From a virus: a stretch of 64,000 bases of DNA. Each line of letters begins with the position of its first letter. Positions within the stretch are counted from its first letter, which is position 1. A model generated the notes under the pieces. That model worked only from the letters and a program-made list of their open reading frames with translations, did no database searches and had not been told where the DNA came from. Of the stretch, positions 1 to 7,254 are shown piece after piece. Both the position numbers and the translations under genes were made by a program. The DNA lies in the IMG/VR virus record IMGVR_UViG_3300046750_000743, positions 41,416 to 105,415 of that record. One strand, written 5' to 3'.

Positions 1-714
1 GGATCAACAGATTTCGTAGATGAGGGTCGAGGGTCAAACGCGAGTGTGGTCTTCAAGGAGCTAGTAAGGGACGCAAAAAGTTACTATGGCAATAGTCCCT
101 ATGGAGGTCACATCGGCCTAAAAGATGGCTTCGTAATGCATACCAAAGAAGTCGTCACACAAAGACAAGCTCACAACATGGCTAATGAAGCGATGAGCCG
201 ACCGCCGTATAAATATGGCAAATGGGATTACGCAGGGGCAATTGCCTACGGCGAAGAGAAGGTTGTGGCTTCAAAGGAGTTTGAAGTCACAGTAAAAGCA
301 AGAGATAGAGGCGAAGCCACAGATCTCATACTTGCGAAGATGAGGGGCGGGCGAAAGAGGCAAGGTACGACCGTCGAGGTCAAGATTAACTCGATTAATA
401 AAACTGCTGAAGCAGGTAAGAGGAATCTAACTCGCACAAAGTCAAAAGGTTCTTTTTACTACACTTTCCCTAACGGCGAAAAGTACCCCACGTTGAAGGA
501 AGCGACGGAGGCTCTCAGTGTCTACCTCTCTAACCCCAACAGCCGAAACACTGTGCCAGGGAAAGAGTATAATATCAAAAAAGTACAAGAATTTGGGTCG
601 ATCTCTTATCAGGAATCGTCGAAGTTGCCTACATACACTGTAAAAGGTGTTCGCAATCAAGTTAAGGTTGGGAAAGTCAAAGGCTACCTGTTCTTCGGGT
701 CGGCACCCAACTAA
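1..714 (+). CDS. Hypothetical protein, 5' partial
   Basis: The frame is open from the first base of the window to a TAA at 712-714, so the true start probably lies upstream; an internal GTG at 46 is possible but has no clear ribosome-binding site. I do not recognise the family. The visible protein is basic and lysine-rich in the middle. Near its C-terminal third it has a KYPTLKEA segment resembling KYPTLKDV in the small protein at 3053-3337, which hints at a shared small domain. It is followed after 7 bp by the next plus-strand gene. Its company of other putative virion proteins makes an internal or structural role possible, but that is inference. Confidence 0.6.
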   Translation, partial: GSTDFVDEGRGSNASVVFKELVRDAKSYYGNSPYGGHIGLKDGFVMHTKEVVTQRQAHNMANEAMSRPPYKYGKWDYAGAIAYGEEKVVASKEFEVTVKARDRGEATDLILAKMRGGRKRQGTTVEVKINSINKTAEAGKRNLTRTKSKGSFYYTFPNGEKYPTLKEATEALSVYLSNPNSRNTVPGKEYNIKKVQEFGSISYQESSKLPTYTVKGVRNQVKVGKVKGYLFFGSAPN

Positions 715-721
715 GGGAAAT

Positions 722-1246
722 ATGAAAAATACAGCAAAAAGAACGAGATACACAGAACATGGGGAACTAGACCCAAGGGTAGAAGATCAACTTCACGAAA
801 AGTACGGTTGGGACGGCGAGATCGAGTGGCAGGAGGACATTGTTTTTGCAGGAGATCACTACGTCTTGTTGACAGTCAACCCCTCAAAATTAATCGTCAT
901 CAAAGAAGATGACGGATCGAGTTCTTTCGTACACACCGTTAACGACAAGAATACAAACGCTTTTTGGTCTGCCCTTGTCGTGGCGAGTCTAGTAGAAGGC
1001 ACCTACCCATCTAGCGTGAAAACCATTGTGAAGCCGAGTCGTGATGGAGTTACCTTGAAGGTAATCGGAGGGTGGTCTAACGAGCCTGCACAGCTTCAAA
1101 AAAGGCTTAATGCTCTGCCTGACACTTCAGCGGAACTTTCTCGAAACGGAGCTTCTTTCTTGGACATTCGTAACCCGAAGCTATGGGAAAGTTCAAGACC
1201 CTCTACCCATCGTGAAGATGGCGTAAGTATCCTTACTTTCAAATAG
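722..1246 (+). CDS. Hypothetical protein (174 aa)
   Basis: I chose the ATG at 722 because a purine-rich AAGGGAAAT follows directly from the preceding stop; an upstream in-frame extension to 647 would overlap the previous gene by 68 bp. The product is soluble-looking, with an acidic N-terminal third and no membrane segment. No family is recognised. Its 3' end overlaps the convergent deoxynucleoside kinase gene by 8 bp, one of seven such tail-to-tail overlaps in the window. It is probably co-transcribed with the gene before it. Confidence 0.55.
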   Translation: MKNTAKRTRYTEHGELDPRVEDQLHEKYGWDGEIEWQEDIVFAGDHYVLLTVNPSKLIVIKEDDGSSSFVHTVNDKNTNAFWSALVVASLVEGTYPSSVKTIVKPSRDGVTLKVIGGWSNEPAQLQKRLNALPDTSAELSRNGASFLDIRNPKLWESSRPSTHREDGVSILTFK

Positions 1247-1808
1247 GGATTGATTCAATCTTCTTCCTCATCTCAGGGAGAGTCATATCTTCCCAATCAA
1301 CTCTAATATATTGAGTACTCTTGGGTAGCCAAGAGGGTAACTGATCGAGTTGATCCTGTAACTTATGTAAATAGTCAGCAGTGATCCCAGACTCAAAGTC
1401 ACGACCCCTCTTGGCTATTCTTTTTTGTGCTTCTTCAACTTCAATATGAAGATGTATGCAATAATCTACATGAGGCACAAACGCCTGAGCGATCTGAAAA
1501 TGCTTGATATAGGATTGATGCTCATCTTCGGTAAGTATTCCATCTTGAAACAGGATATTGGCGAAACAGAGATCTCCCCAGATAGATCTGTCTAATATCA
1601 TGTCCTTAGTCATGTGCTTATCTAGTCTGTCATATAAGAAGTGCATCTGAAGAGTGTAGCCCCATCTGTGGGTGTCTTCATAGAACTTGCTTAAGAAAGG
1701 ATTATCATCCACAGACTCATATTGAGCTTGAAGCTGGAGAATCCTACTCGCTTCTGTTGTAAACGTGGACTTACCTACACCAATCAACCCCTCAACAACA
1801 ACTCTCAC
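1239..1808 (-). CDS. Deoxynucleoside kinase
   Basis: This enzyme phosphorylates deoxynucleosides to monophosphates and would feed the phage dNTP pool with ThyX and the MazG-like protein. Seen in the sequence: P-loop GLIGVGKST (residues 7-15), the dNK-family DRS motif at 73-75 (LDRSIWGD), and a basic lid-like KRIAKRGRDFE segment. I chose a GTG start at 1808 because AAGGAG lies 6 nt upstream and the P-loop then sits at the usual N-terminal position; the longer ATG at 1865 would add 19 residues without a clear RBS. At 189 aa it has the size of short bacterial or phage dNKs. Substrate preference cannot be read. Confidence 0.85.
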   Translation of the reverse strand: MRVVVEGLIGVGKSTFTTEASRILQLQAQYESVDDNPFLSKFYEDTHRWGYTLQMHFLYDRLDKHMTKDMILDRSIWGDLCFANILFQDGILTEDEHQSYIKHFQIAQAFVPHVDYCIHLHIEVEEAQKRIAKRGRDFESGITADYLHKLQDQLDQLPSWLPKSTQYIRVDWEDMTLPEMRKKIESIPI

Positions 1809-1867
1809 ATTAGACTCCTTATAGTTAGTTAATATTAATTCATACCAACGATGAAAGGCAACCACCT

Positions 1868-2410
1868 ATGAAGTACATAAGAAACTTGTTCGGCAAATCG
1901 AAGCGAGTTGCGGACAGCATATCTGAGACTCTTATAACAAGTATCGAAGAAGGATTCCAAGATTGGCTTGACGAACAAGCGGAACCTTACGAAAGAGATT
2001 TCGAAGAGACTTTTGATGACCCTACAGATCAGGTAGGAGACACGTTTTCTACCCATTTGATGAAGTATTACTCTGTGATCTCTAACTTCGCAGGTCGCAG
2101 AAAAGGGTCTAGGGTAGAGATCTTTGATTATGTGGTAGACTTCAGACACAATAAATTCTGTCTCTCCATAATCTTCAGGAAAATCCCAGAGACCCCAAAG
2201 AACCCCGTTATCTTGATCTCTCTGCGAAAGCAAGGAGACAAGCTTGACGTTAAAAAACTTAAAGCTTACTTGGACGCAGGTCGCATTAAAAGTAATCTGG
2301 GCTGGAAACTCTTCTCTTCATCTCCTGACGGCCGCCGTCTCTTAAAGACCTTTGGAAAGGACATTGAAGACTGGGCTGATGACTTCAGGCAAGAGATCGA
2401 AGAAATGTAA
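1868..2410 (+). CDS. Putative phage internal protein, paralogue of 61827-62426
   Basis: The 180 aa product has no recognised family, but it is a diverged paralogue of the minus-strand gene at 61827-62426. Shared features are an N-terminal helix (EEGFQDWLDEQ versus SKGYEQWLIDQ), a central beta-rich part, and a C-terminal stretch (RIKSNLGWK versus DIKNGLAWK, then KDIEDWADDF versus REIEDYTRDF). Unlike its paralogue it lacks the MRQLTASQKIA leader and begins with a different basic N-terminus. It is divergent from the kinase gene, separated by 59 bp that must hold both start regions. A virion or internal-head role is inferred only from the paralogue's leader. Confidence 0.55.
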   Translation: MKYIRNLFGKSKRVADSISETLITSIEEGFQDWLDEQAEPYERDFEETFDDPTDQVGDTFSTHLMKYYSVISNFAGRRKGSRVEIFDYVVDFRHNKFCLSIIFRKIPETPKNPVILISLRKQGDKLDVKKLKAYLDAGRIKSNLGWKLFSSSPDGRRLLKTFGKDIEDWADDFRQEIEEM

Positions 2411-2412
2411 TC

Positions 2413-2425
2413 GTTCTTTTATACC
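2413..2425 (+). promoter_or_regulatory. Candidate late promoter element
   Basis: GTTCTTTTATACC, followed by a C-tract, lies 36 nt before the ATG at 2462. It matches the GTTnnTTTATnnC element seen before many presumed virion genes in this window. Inferred from recurrence and spacing only. Confidence 0.45.
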
Positions 2426-2461
2426 CCCCCCTCTCATGTGAACCTAAGAAAGGGTAACAGC

Positions 2462-2493
2462 ATGAGACAACTAACAGCATCACAGAAAATCGC
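2462..2493 (+). repeat. Shared 32-bp leader-coding repeat, copy 1
   Basis: These 32 bases are identical to the reverse complement of the first 32 coding bases of the genes starting at 57768 and 62426. They encode MRQLTASQKI plus two bases. Beyond this point the copy diverges at DNA level while still encoding the same amphipathic helix pattern. Confidence 0.85.
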
Positions 2494-3049
2494 CGTTCTT
2501 GAAAATAGGATCGCTCAACTTGAGAGGCAAGCATTTCTCTCCGATGTGAAAGAGAAGATCAAAGAGAAGATCGAAATCTTCAAGCGTGTGCAACGGGATG
2601 TCGCCTCAACGTTCAAAAGAGCAGGGTCTCCTAAAAAAATAGCCCAGAGTTACATAAAGGTGTCAAAGACACGCGAATACGAGCAGGCTATGAAAGAGCT
2701 CAGTGCTCAGGTAGGCCCTAATCCTATCAAGCAGGTGGAGTTCTTGATCAAAGCAAAGAAGAATCCAGAGATCGTCCTCGACAACCCTCTTGTCCGTAGA
2801 GCCTCTCTCCGCAAAAATGCAGGACTTATTTTCTTCCTTGGAAAAAATATCATTCGCCTAGCGACCTTCATACTAGGCTGTGTACTCAAATACCTGTTTA
2901 AGGTGATAGGGGTTAGAAAATCTGCATCGCACGATAAGGAAGCTGGCCTACTCGGAAGTCTCCTCTATGGAGTAGTGATGTTTGTTATTGGCTGGTTTGT
3001 AGGCAAGGAATATGACCTTAATATTAGCCTAGACAAGAAAGTAAGGTAG
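2462..3049 (+). CDS. MRQLTASQ-leader membrane protein, putative virion protein
   Basis: The protein starts with MRQLTASQKIA followed by a heptad-like helix ending in LERQA. The same leader opens the unrelated products at 57334-57768 and 61827-62426. The first 32 coding bases are identical to those genes. The ATG at 2462 follows AGAAAGGG; a GTG at 2438 is less likely. The middle is charged and helical, and two hydrophobic segments near residues 115-140 and 160-185 suggest a membrane hairpin. It carries the string DNPLVR, also seen in the coiled-coil protein at 50760-51698. I infer a virion protein whose leader directs packaging or protease processing. Confidence 0.6.
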   Translation: MRQLTASQKIAVLENRIAQLERQAFLSDVKEKIKEKIEIFKRVQRDVASTFKRAGSPKKIAQSYIKVSKTREYEQAMKELSAQVGPNPIKQVEFLIKAKKNPEIVLDNPLVRRASLRKNAGLIFFLGKNIIRLATFILGCVLKYLFKVIGVRKSASHDKEAGLLGSLLYGVVMFVIGWFVGKEYDLNISLDKKVR

Positions 3050-3052
3050 ACT

Positions 3053-3337
3053 GTGACTATTCCAGAGGCATTCGATATTGTTAAAAGTTTGTTTGCCTCT
3101 GACATAGGTACAATCCCTAGAGGTAGCATCGAAACTTCCCTACGAGTCAAGGTGTCTAGATCACCCACTAAGATTTCTATTAGAACTCACGGTGGTCAAG
3201 ACCTATACTTGAAGAAACAGGGAGACCTGTGGTTTTTGAACGAGGTCGTCAAGTACCCCACTCTTAAGGATGTTCTGATTGAGGTGCTGGCTCTCATATG
3301 TGAAGAAGAGATAAGTTTTCGGCTAGGTGGAAAATAA
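3053..3337 (+). CDS. Hypothetical protein (94 aa)
   Basis: It begins with GTG three bases after the previous stop, with an AGG-type RBS inside the end of the upstream gene, so the pair is probably translationally linked. The fold looks beta-rich with a C-terminal helix; KYPTLKDVLIEVL resembles KYPTLKEATEAL in the first gene of the window. No family is recognised. It lies upstream of the SSB promoter region and may be the last gene of a small operon from the 2413 element. Confidence 0.5.
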   Translation: MTIPEAFDIVKSLFASDIGTIPRGSIETSLRVKVSRSPTKISIRTHGGQDLYLKKQGDLWFLNEVVKYPTLKDVLIEVLALICEEEISFRLGGK

Positions 3338-3338
3338 T

Positions 3339-3366
3339 TTGTGGGAACGGTCTTCTTTTGTATAAG
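3339..3366 (+). promoter_or_regulatory. Sigma70-like promoter of the SSB gene
   Basis: TTGTGG, 16 bp spacer, TATAAG, with TG just before the -10, about 78 nt upstream of the ATG at 3444. The gene is also closed by a strong terminator, so it looks like a self-contained transcription unit. Confidence 0.4.
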
Positions 3367-3443
3367 TAACTTGAGCGACATGGAAGTCAGAATGGTCTGA
3401 ACATCACTGAGCTCATTTCTATCATATACAAGGAGAATTTCTG

Positions 3444-4202
3444 ATGTCAGAATTCACAGAGTTTACACTCGGCAAAGAAACGCCCCCCGCACTAGACACC
3501 GAAGGAACAGAGCTTAAGCCCAAGAAGGGTGATCAGTACCGAGTTTCTTTCATCTCACTCCCAGGCCTCAAAGAGGGATCTCTTCAATTTGAGAATGATG
3601 AAGTTCCCACAAATCCAAATATGACTGCACTCACTTCAATGTGGGGTGGTCGTGGGGTTGGGAAGTTCCTCGTCAAAGAGCCACGCTTCGCTTCAATTCC
3701 GGGGATTCCCGCTAATCGCGACGGATCACCCGCGAAGGCTCAAACCAAGGCATACACCACACTTGTGTTGTGGCCTTTGGACCACAAGGGTCAGGTTGAT
3801 AAGAACCGCCTCTCAAACGGAGAATTCCAAGTCAAGACCTACGGCTTTACGAAGTCAAAGCTCCAGCAACTTCAAGCACTCGTCCATGACTACCCCTTCT
3901 CTCAGCATGATCTTCAGATCAGCGTGACGAATGACATGCATCAGATGACATTCACCCCACGCAAGGAGAGTCTCTTGAGGGTTCTATCGCAGACCAAGCC
4001 TGAAGTATTTAACGAGATCGTGAGACGAGGGCAATTCGCTGAGGAATCTATCAACAGCCTCGTCAATGTCTTCACATATGATGAGCTTGTTGAGAAGTTC
4101 GCACAGAGTTCTAGCAACTCTGTCGGGTCACCTACTGCTTCAGCAAGTGGTTTTACAGCTAACTTCGAAGCCGAAGACCTCTTGGACGACCTCATCAAGT
4201 AA
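3444..4202 (+). CDS. Putative single-stranded DNA-binding protein
   Basis: Of 252 residues, the first roughly 165 look beta-rich with aromatic and basic positions. A helical part follows, then a serine-rich linker, and the protein ends in a short acidic tail (FEAEDLLDDLIK). An OB-like core plus flexible linker plus acidic C-terminal tip is the layout of phage and bacterial SSBs, where the tip recruits replication partners. A strong RBS (AAGGAG), its own promoter and a perfect terminator suggest high, independent expression, as expected for an SSB. No diagnostic SSB motif was recognised, so the call rests on architecture and context; another abundant early protein is possible. Confidence 0.5.
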   Translation: MSEFTEFTLGKETPPALDTEGTELKPKKGDQYRVSFISLPGLKEGSLQFENDEVPTNPNMTALTSMWGGRGVGKFLVKEPRFASIPGIPANRDGSPAKAQTKAYTTLVLWPLDHKGQVDKNRLSNGEFQVKTYGFTKSKLQQLQALVHDYPFSQHDLQISVTNDMHQMTFTPRKESLLRVLSQTKPEVFNEIVRRGQFAEESINSLVNVFTYDELVEKFAQSSSNSVGSPTASASGFTANFEAEDLLDDLIK

Positions 4203-4252
4203 GATGAGTCTCCTGTCCGAAGGACAGTCCTAGACTCCTTCAGATGATACTT

Positions 4253-4297
4253 AAGACCCCCCTTCACCTTTTGTGGTGTTGGGGGGTCTTCTTTTTT
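4253..4297 (+). terminator. Rho-independent terminator after SSB gene
   Basis: AAGACCCCCC pairs perfectly with GGGGGGTCTT (10 bp), with an inner CACC/GGTG stem and then CTTTTTT. A smaller CTGTCC-gaa-GGACAG hairpin sits upstream at 4213-4227. Confidence 0.9.
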
Positions 4298-4310
4298 AAG
4301 GACTTGTAAA

Positions 4311-4844
4311 ATGAGTTATTACGCAGGTATCGGAAATAGGAACACACCCGACACCTGCCTCAAGATGATGCAGAAGATTGGGAGGGCTTGCTCTCGTCAA
4401 GGACTCGTCTTGAGGTCTGGGGGAGCTAAAGGAGCAGACTCCGCTTTTGAGGCAGGGTGTGATATTGAAAAAGGTTCAAAGCAGATATGGCTCTCAAGAT
4501 CCAGAGACATACTAGAACATGAATGGGCTGTCGAAAAGGCTAAAGAGGTATGCTGGGAGTATCCTCTTAACAGGATGAAGCCTTACACCCGATCTCTGAT
4601 CATAAGGAATATGTACCAGATCTTCGGGGACGACCCTGACAGGTTAGACCCTGTTAAGTTTGTTGTCTTCTACTGTGAGGGAGATCCTCTGATGGTAGGG
4701 AAAGAGTCAGGAGGCACAAGGTATGCGGTTCGTGCCGCACATCTATGTAATATCCCTATATTCAATCTTAGAGTGTCACAAGTCCACTTTGCACGCTTCT
4801 TAAAAAGCTACCCAGATCCTGTGTTGAGCCATACGCCTTTCTAA
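4311..4844 (+). CDS. SLOG-fold (YspA/DprA-like) protein
   Basis: The N-terminus has a Rossmann-like layout: AGIGNRNTPD, then a helix, then LRSGGAKGADSAFEAG. This glycine-rich turn is typical of SLOG-superfamily proteins, which bind nucleotides or nucleotide derivatives. A later KFVVFYCEGDP strand and ESGGTRYAVRAA segment resemble the second ligand-binding loop. At 177 aa it matches short phage SLOG proteins. Its cellular role is unknown; nucleotide sensing or single-strand handling have been proposed for relatives. The gene starts right after the SSB terminator with no evident own promoter. Confidence 0.65.
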   Translation: MSYYAGIGNRNTPDTCLKMMQKIGRACSRQGLVLRSGGAKGADSAFEAGCDIEKGSKQIWLSRSRDILEHEWAVEKAKEVCWEYPLNRMKPYTRSLIIRNMYQIFGDDPDRLDPVKFVVFYCEGDPLMVGKESGGTRYAVRAAHLCNIPIFNLRVSQVHFARFLKSYPDPVLSHTPF

Positions 4845-4846
4845 TA

Positions 4847-4858
4847 ATTTACTTATAG
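4847..4858 (+). promoter_or_regulatory. Candidate late promoter element
   Basis: ATTTACTTATAG preceded by AATA lies 35 nt upstream of the ATG at 4894 and overlaps no gene. It fits the recurring late element and its usual distance. Confidence 0.4.
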
Positions 4859-4893
4859 TCGCCTCTTCGTAATAAATAAAAAGGGAGCGTATT

Positions 4894-6372
4894 ATGAGAA
4901 GATCCGCGAGAGCGAACGTAACACCAATCCGACAGATGACTCAATTCACTTGTGTCTCGACCTCTACTTGCATGGCACTGAACGCACTCGGTGTTAAATG
5001 TACAGAAGAGCAGGTCAATGAAATCATAGGTGCAAAACCGATGCAAGGGTCTAGGTGGGAAGAAGTATTAGCTTGTGCTCAATACTTTGGGTGCAGAGCT
5101 ACGCTCACTACCCCTGCGACACTCACCCAAGTTAAAGAATGGACAGACCAAGGAAAGCCTGTTCTTATCGCATGGAATCCTGAAGGAAGGGATTGGAGTC
5201 ACGCTAGTCTCATCTTTGATGTGACAGGTGAAAAAGGCAATTACATCGTACATATCGCAGATCCTAATATCCCTAATCCAGACAAGACGATAAGGGAGGT
5301 GTGTGAGGACGAGTTCTATTCGAAATGGTTTGAGAAGTGGCCTAACTTTCTTGTACGCCGACCAGCACTTATGATTGATCGAGAAATAACTCCCGAAGGG
5401 AGACAGGTCATGGCCTCCTCTATTGTGGGTAATGCGGGTGCGGATAAAGTTCGATTTCAAGGGCGAAAGCTTTCTCTGTCTACGGTAAAGAGTTACGCCT
5501 CTGATCCTGATAGCCCCTTTCATGACAAAGCAAAGTCTTTCCTGAAGAAGCGGGATAAAGAAGAGAAAAACAAAACGACTGAGACTTGGCTCGACAAAAA
5601 AATGGACATGAACGATAAAAAGTACCGCAAGGTCTTCGATACTCGTAAGAACTTGGTCGGGAAGGTTATCCATTTTCCGTTAGACATACTGAAAGATGTG
5701 ACCAAAAATCTCTCAAGAAAGATACCTAAGCCCTCAGTAGCATTCTCTAAAGGTTTCAGTGAGTTTGCCAACCCCACGGAAGAAAATACTAATAGTATGA
5801 AGGAGAATATTTCTTACGCGGTCGGAGAGATGTTCAAAGGGCGGTTGAAGAAGGGGGAGGAGCATAAGGTGTCGGAATGTCTAGTCAAAGCCAAAAAGGG
5901 GGCTATGGAAGCATTAGGGGAGGCTTCTAAATCTCTTTTAGATCAGACGGCTAGGTTTGGAGTAAGTACCATGACAGGCTTAATGTATGCAGGTCTCTCG
6001 GCTTCAGGGAAAGCGGTGGCGGGCGGAGCTTGGGCTGTACTCACAGTCCCCGAAATATTCGCTAACCTATTCCAGCTTAATGAACTCGACCGAGTTAGGG
6101 TGGGGGCTAAGGTAGACCCTGAGAAAGTTCTTGAAGAAGCTCTCAGTTCGGTATTTAACGTATTCGGTAAAGATGAAGCTAAAGCCATAGGTAAGTTCAT
6201 AGACGAAAAAGGGGTGTTTGATCAAAAAGGCTATATGAAAGAGGTGAAAAATATGATCCGCGACATCGAACGTAACTCAAAGGACTTCGTCCGTAAACTA
6301 AATGAAGAAGCTAAGAAAAAGTCAGCCTCCCAAATCACTAGAAGATACCTTAGTGGACAATATCTTCGGTAG
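4894..6372 (+). CDS. C39-like cysteine peptidase with C-terminal hydrophobic region
   Basis: The N-terminal ~150 residues resemble papain-like C39 peptidases: Q14 for the oxyanion hole, nucleophile C20 in QFTCVSTSTCMAL, H103 in DWSHASLIFDV and D123 in HIADPN. The remaining ~340 residues are not recognised; they are charged and helical, with a hydrophobic stretch around residues 350-390 that could enter a membrane. A GGGAG RBS precedes the ATG. C39 enzymes typically cleave double-glycine leaders; here a virion-carried peptidase, lysis factor or injected protein is possible. The upstream late-type element favours late expression. The 3' end overlaps the convergent gene by 23 bp. Confidence 0.7.
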   Translation: MRRSARANVTPIRQMTQFTCVSTSTCMALNALGVKCTEEQVNEIIGAKPMQGSRWEEVLACAQYFGCRATLTTPATLTQVKEWTDQGKPVLIAWNPEGRDWSHASLIFDVTGEKGNYIVHIADPNIPNPDKTIREVCEDEFYSKWFEKWPNFLVRRPALMIDREITPEGRQVMASSIVGNAGADKVRFQGRKLSLSTVKSYASDPDSPFHDKAKSFLKKRDKEEKNKTTETWLDKKMDMNDKKYRKVFDTRKNLVGKVIHFPLDILKDVTKNLSRKIPKPSVAFSKGFSEFANPTEENTNSMKENISYAVGEMFKGRLKKGEEHKVSECLVKAKKGAMEALGEASKSLLDQTARFGVSTMTGLMYAGLSASGKAVAGGAWAVLTVPEIFANLFQLNELDRVRVGAKVDPEKVLEEALSSVFNVFGKDEAKAIGKFIDEKGVFDQKGYMKEVKNMIRDIERNSKDFVRKLNEEAKKKSASQITRRYLSGQYLR

Positions 6373-6808
6373 AGAAGTCTACCTCCATTAATTCTGGGAA
6401 TGCTTGGAACACATCAAGAGACCCTAGCTCAGCCATATCAAAATCATAAAGACTACCGTAAAAGGAATCTTTGTCTGCCAGATACAGTATAAGGAAGAAG
6501 TACTCTGACTCGGGGTCTAGTCTGCCTTCGAGATCGCCTTCGGGAGCCTGACAGACCCCGAAAAACGCAAGGTTCTCTCCTTCGGTGCTTTCGTGAAGTG
6601 CAGACTTTAAAGTCGGAGCCAAGAATTCAGGCTCGACGCCACAAAGGTCTTTGACGGGCAAGAAATGATATGCCCACTCTTCTTCGTCTTTCGTATAAAG
6701 ATTGAAGAGGGTAAATGAAGGCGGAGTTTCATCAACACTCCAATCTTCCATATCAAAGTATTCTTTCAAAAAATGGGCTGTCGAGTTGAGTATGTCGTCA
6801 GTGTTCAT
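6350..6808 (-). CDS. Hypothetical acidic protein (152 aa)
   Basis: The product is strongly acidic, with aromatic residues spread throughout and no membrane segment or recognised domain. I chose ATG 6808, with TGAGG about 7 nt upstream, over the TTG at 6820. It is convergent with and overlaps the peptidase gene, and diverges from the GIY-YIG gene 23 bp away. Acidic composition leaves a DNA mimic or anti-host inhibitor possible, but nothing in the sequence proves it. Confidence 0.5.
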   Translation of the reverse strand: MNTDDILNSTAHFLKEYFDMEDWSVDETPPSFTLFNLYTKDEEEWAYHFLPVKDLCGVEPEFLAPTLKSALHESTEGENLAFFGVCQAPEGDLEGRLDPESEYFFLILYLADKDSFYGSLYDFDMAELGSLDVFQAFPELMEVDFSTEDIVH

Positions 6809-6831
6809 GTCAGACCTCAAAAGGAGTAAAT

Positions 6832-7203
6832 ATGTATTGGGTGTATGTTATACAGAGCGAGAATGTTAGGGTGGGTAAGAAAGGCAAGCCTTTACCAGGC
6901 TTTTTCTACGTCGGTATGACCACAGATCCCGCACGAAGGCTTCGAGAACATAACGGACTCTACGCTAATGGTAAACAAGGAAATCCCAAAGGTGGTAAAT
7001 ATACCTCTAAACATCGTCCTTGGGTCGCCCGTGCTTGTTATGGCCCTTACACATCTCGATCTGAAGCCTTGAAAGCAGAACATGCACTCAAGAAGGGCAA
7101 GAGAAGTAAAGCTAGGTGTCATTGGTCGGTTAAAGACTCTCCCTTATGTAGGGGAGAAGGAGTCAACCATCCTTGGGTAGTAGACCCAAAGTGGAAGGTT
7201 TAG
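6832..7203 (+). CDS. GIY-YIG nuclease domain protein
   Basis: The GIY-YIG core is visible: YWVYVIQ (residues 2-8), FYVGMT (25-30), basic RRLREH (35-40) and the metal-binding glutamate in AEHALKK (E83). At 123 aa it is a stand-alone catalytic domain with a short basic tail and no DNA-binding extension. An AAGGAG RBS sits ideally before the ATG. Such proteins act as structure-specific or free-standing homing nucleases. No intron or duplicated target is visible beside it, so a repair or genome-competition role is as likely as homing. Confidence 0.85.
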   Translation: MYWVYVIQSENVRVGKKGKPLPGFFYVGMTTDPARRLREHNGLYANGKQGNPKGGKYTSKHRPWVARACYGPYTSRSEALKAEHALKKGKRSKARCHWSVKDSPLCRGEGVNHPWVVDPKWKV

Positions 7204-7254
7204 TTTTTGTTTCTTTATGAGTGACGTATACCAAAAACCAGAAAGGCTACTGCT

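Noticed and set aside
6832-7203. GIY-YIG gene as a homing endonuclease inside an intron
   Set aside because: Neighbouring genes are complete and unrelated, with no interrupted reading frame on either side.
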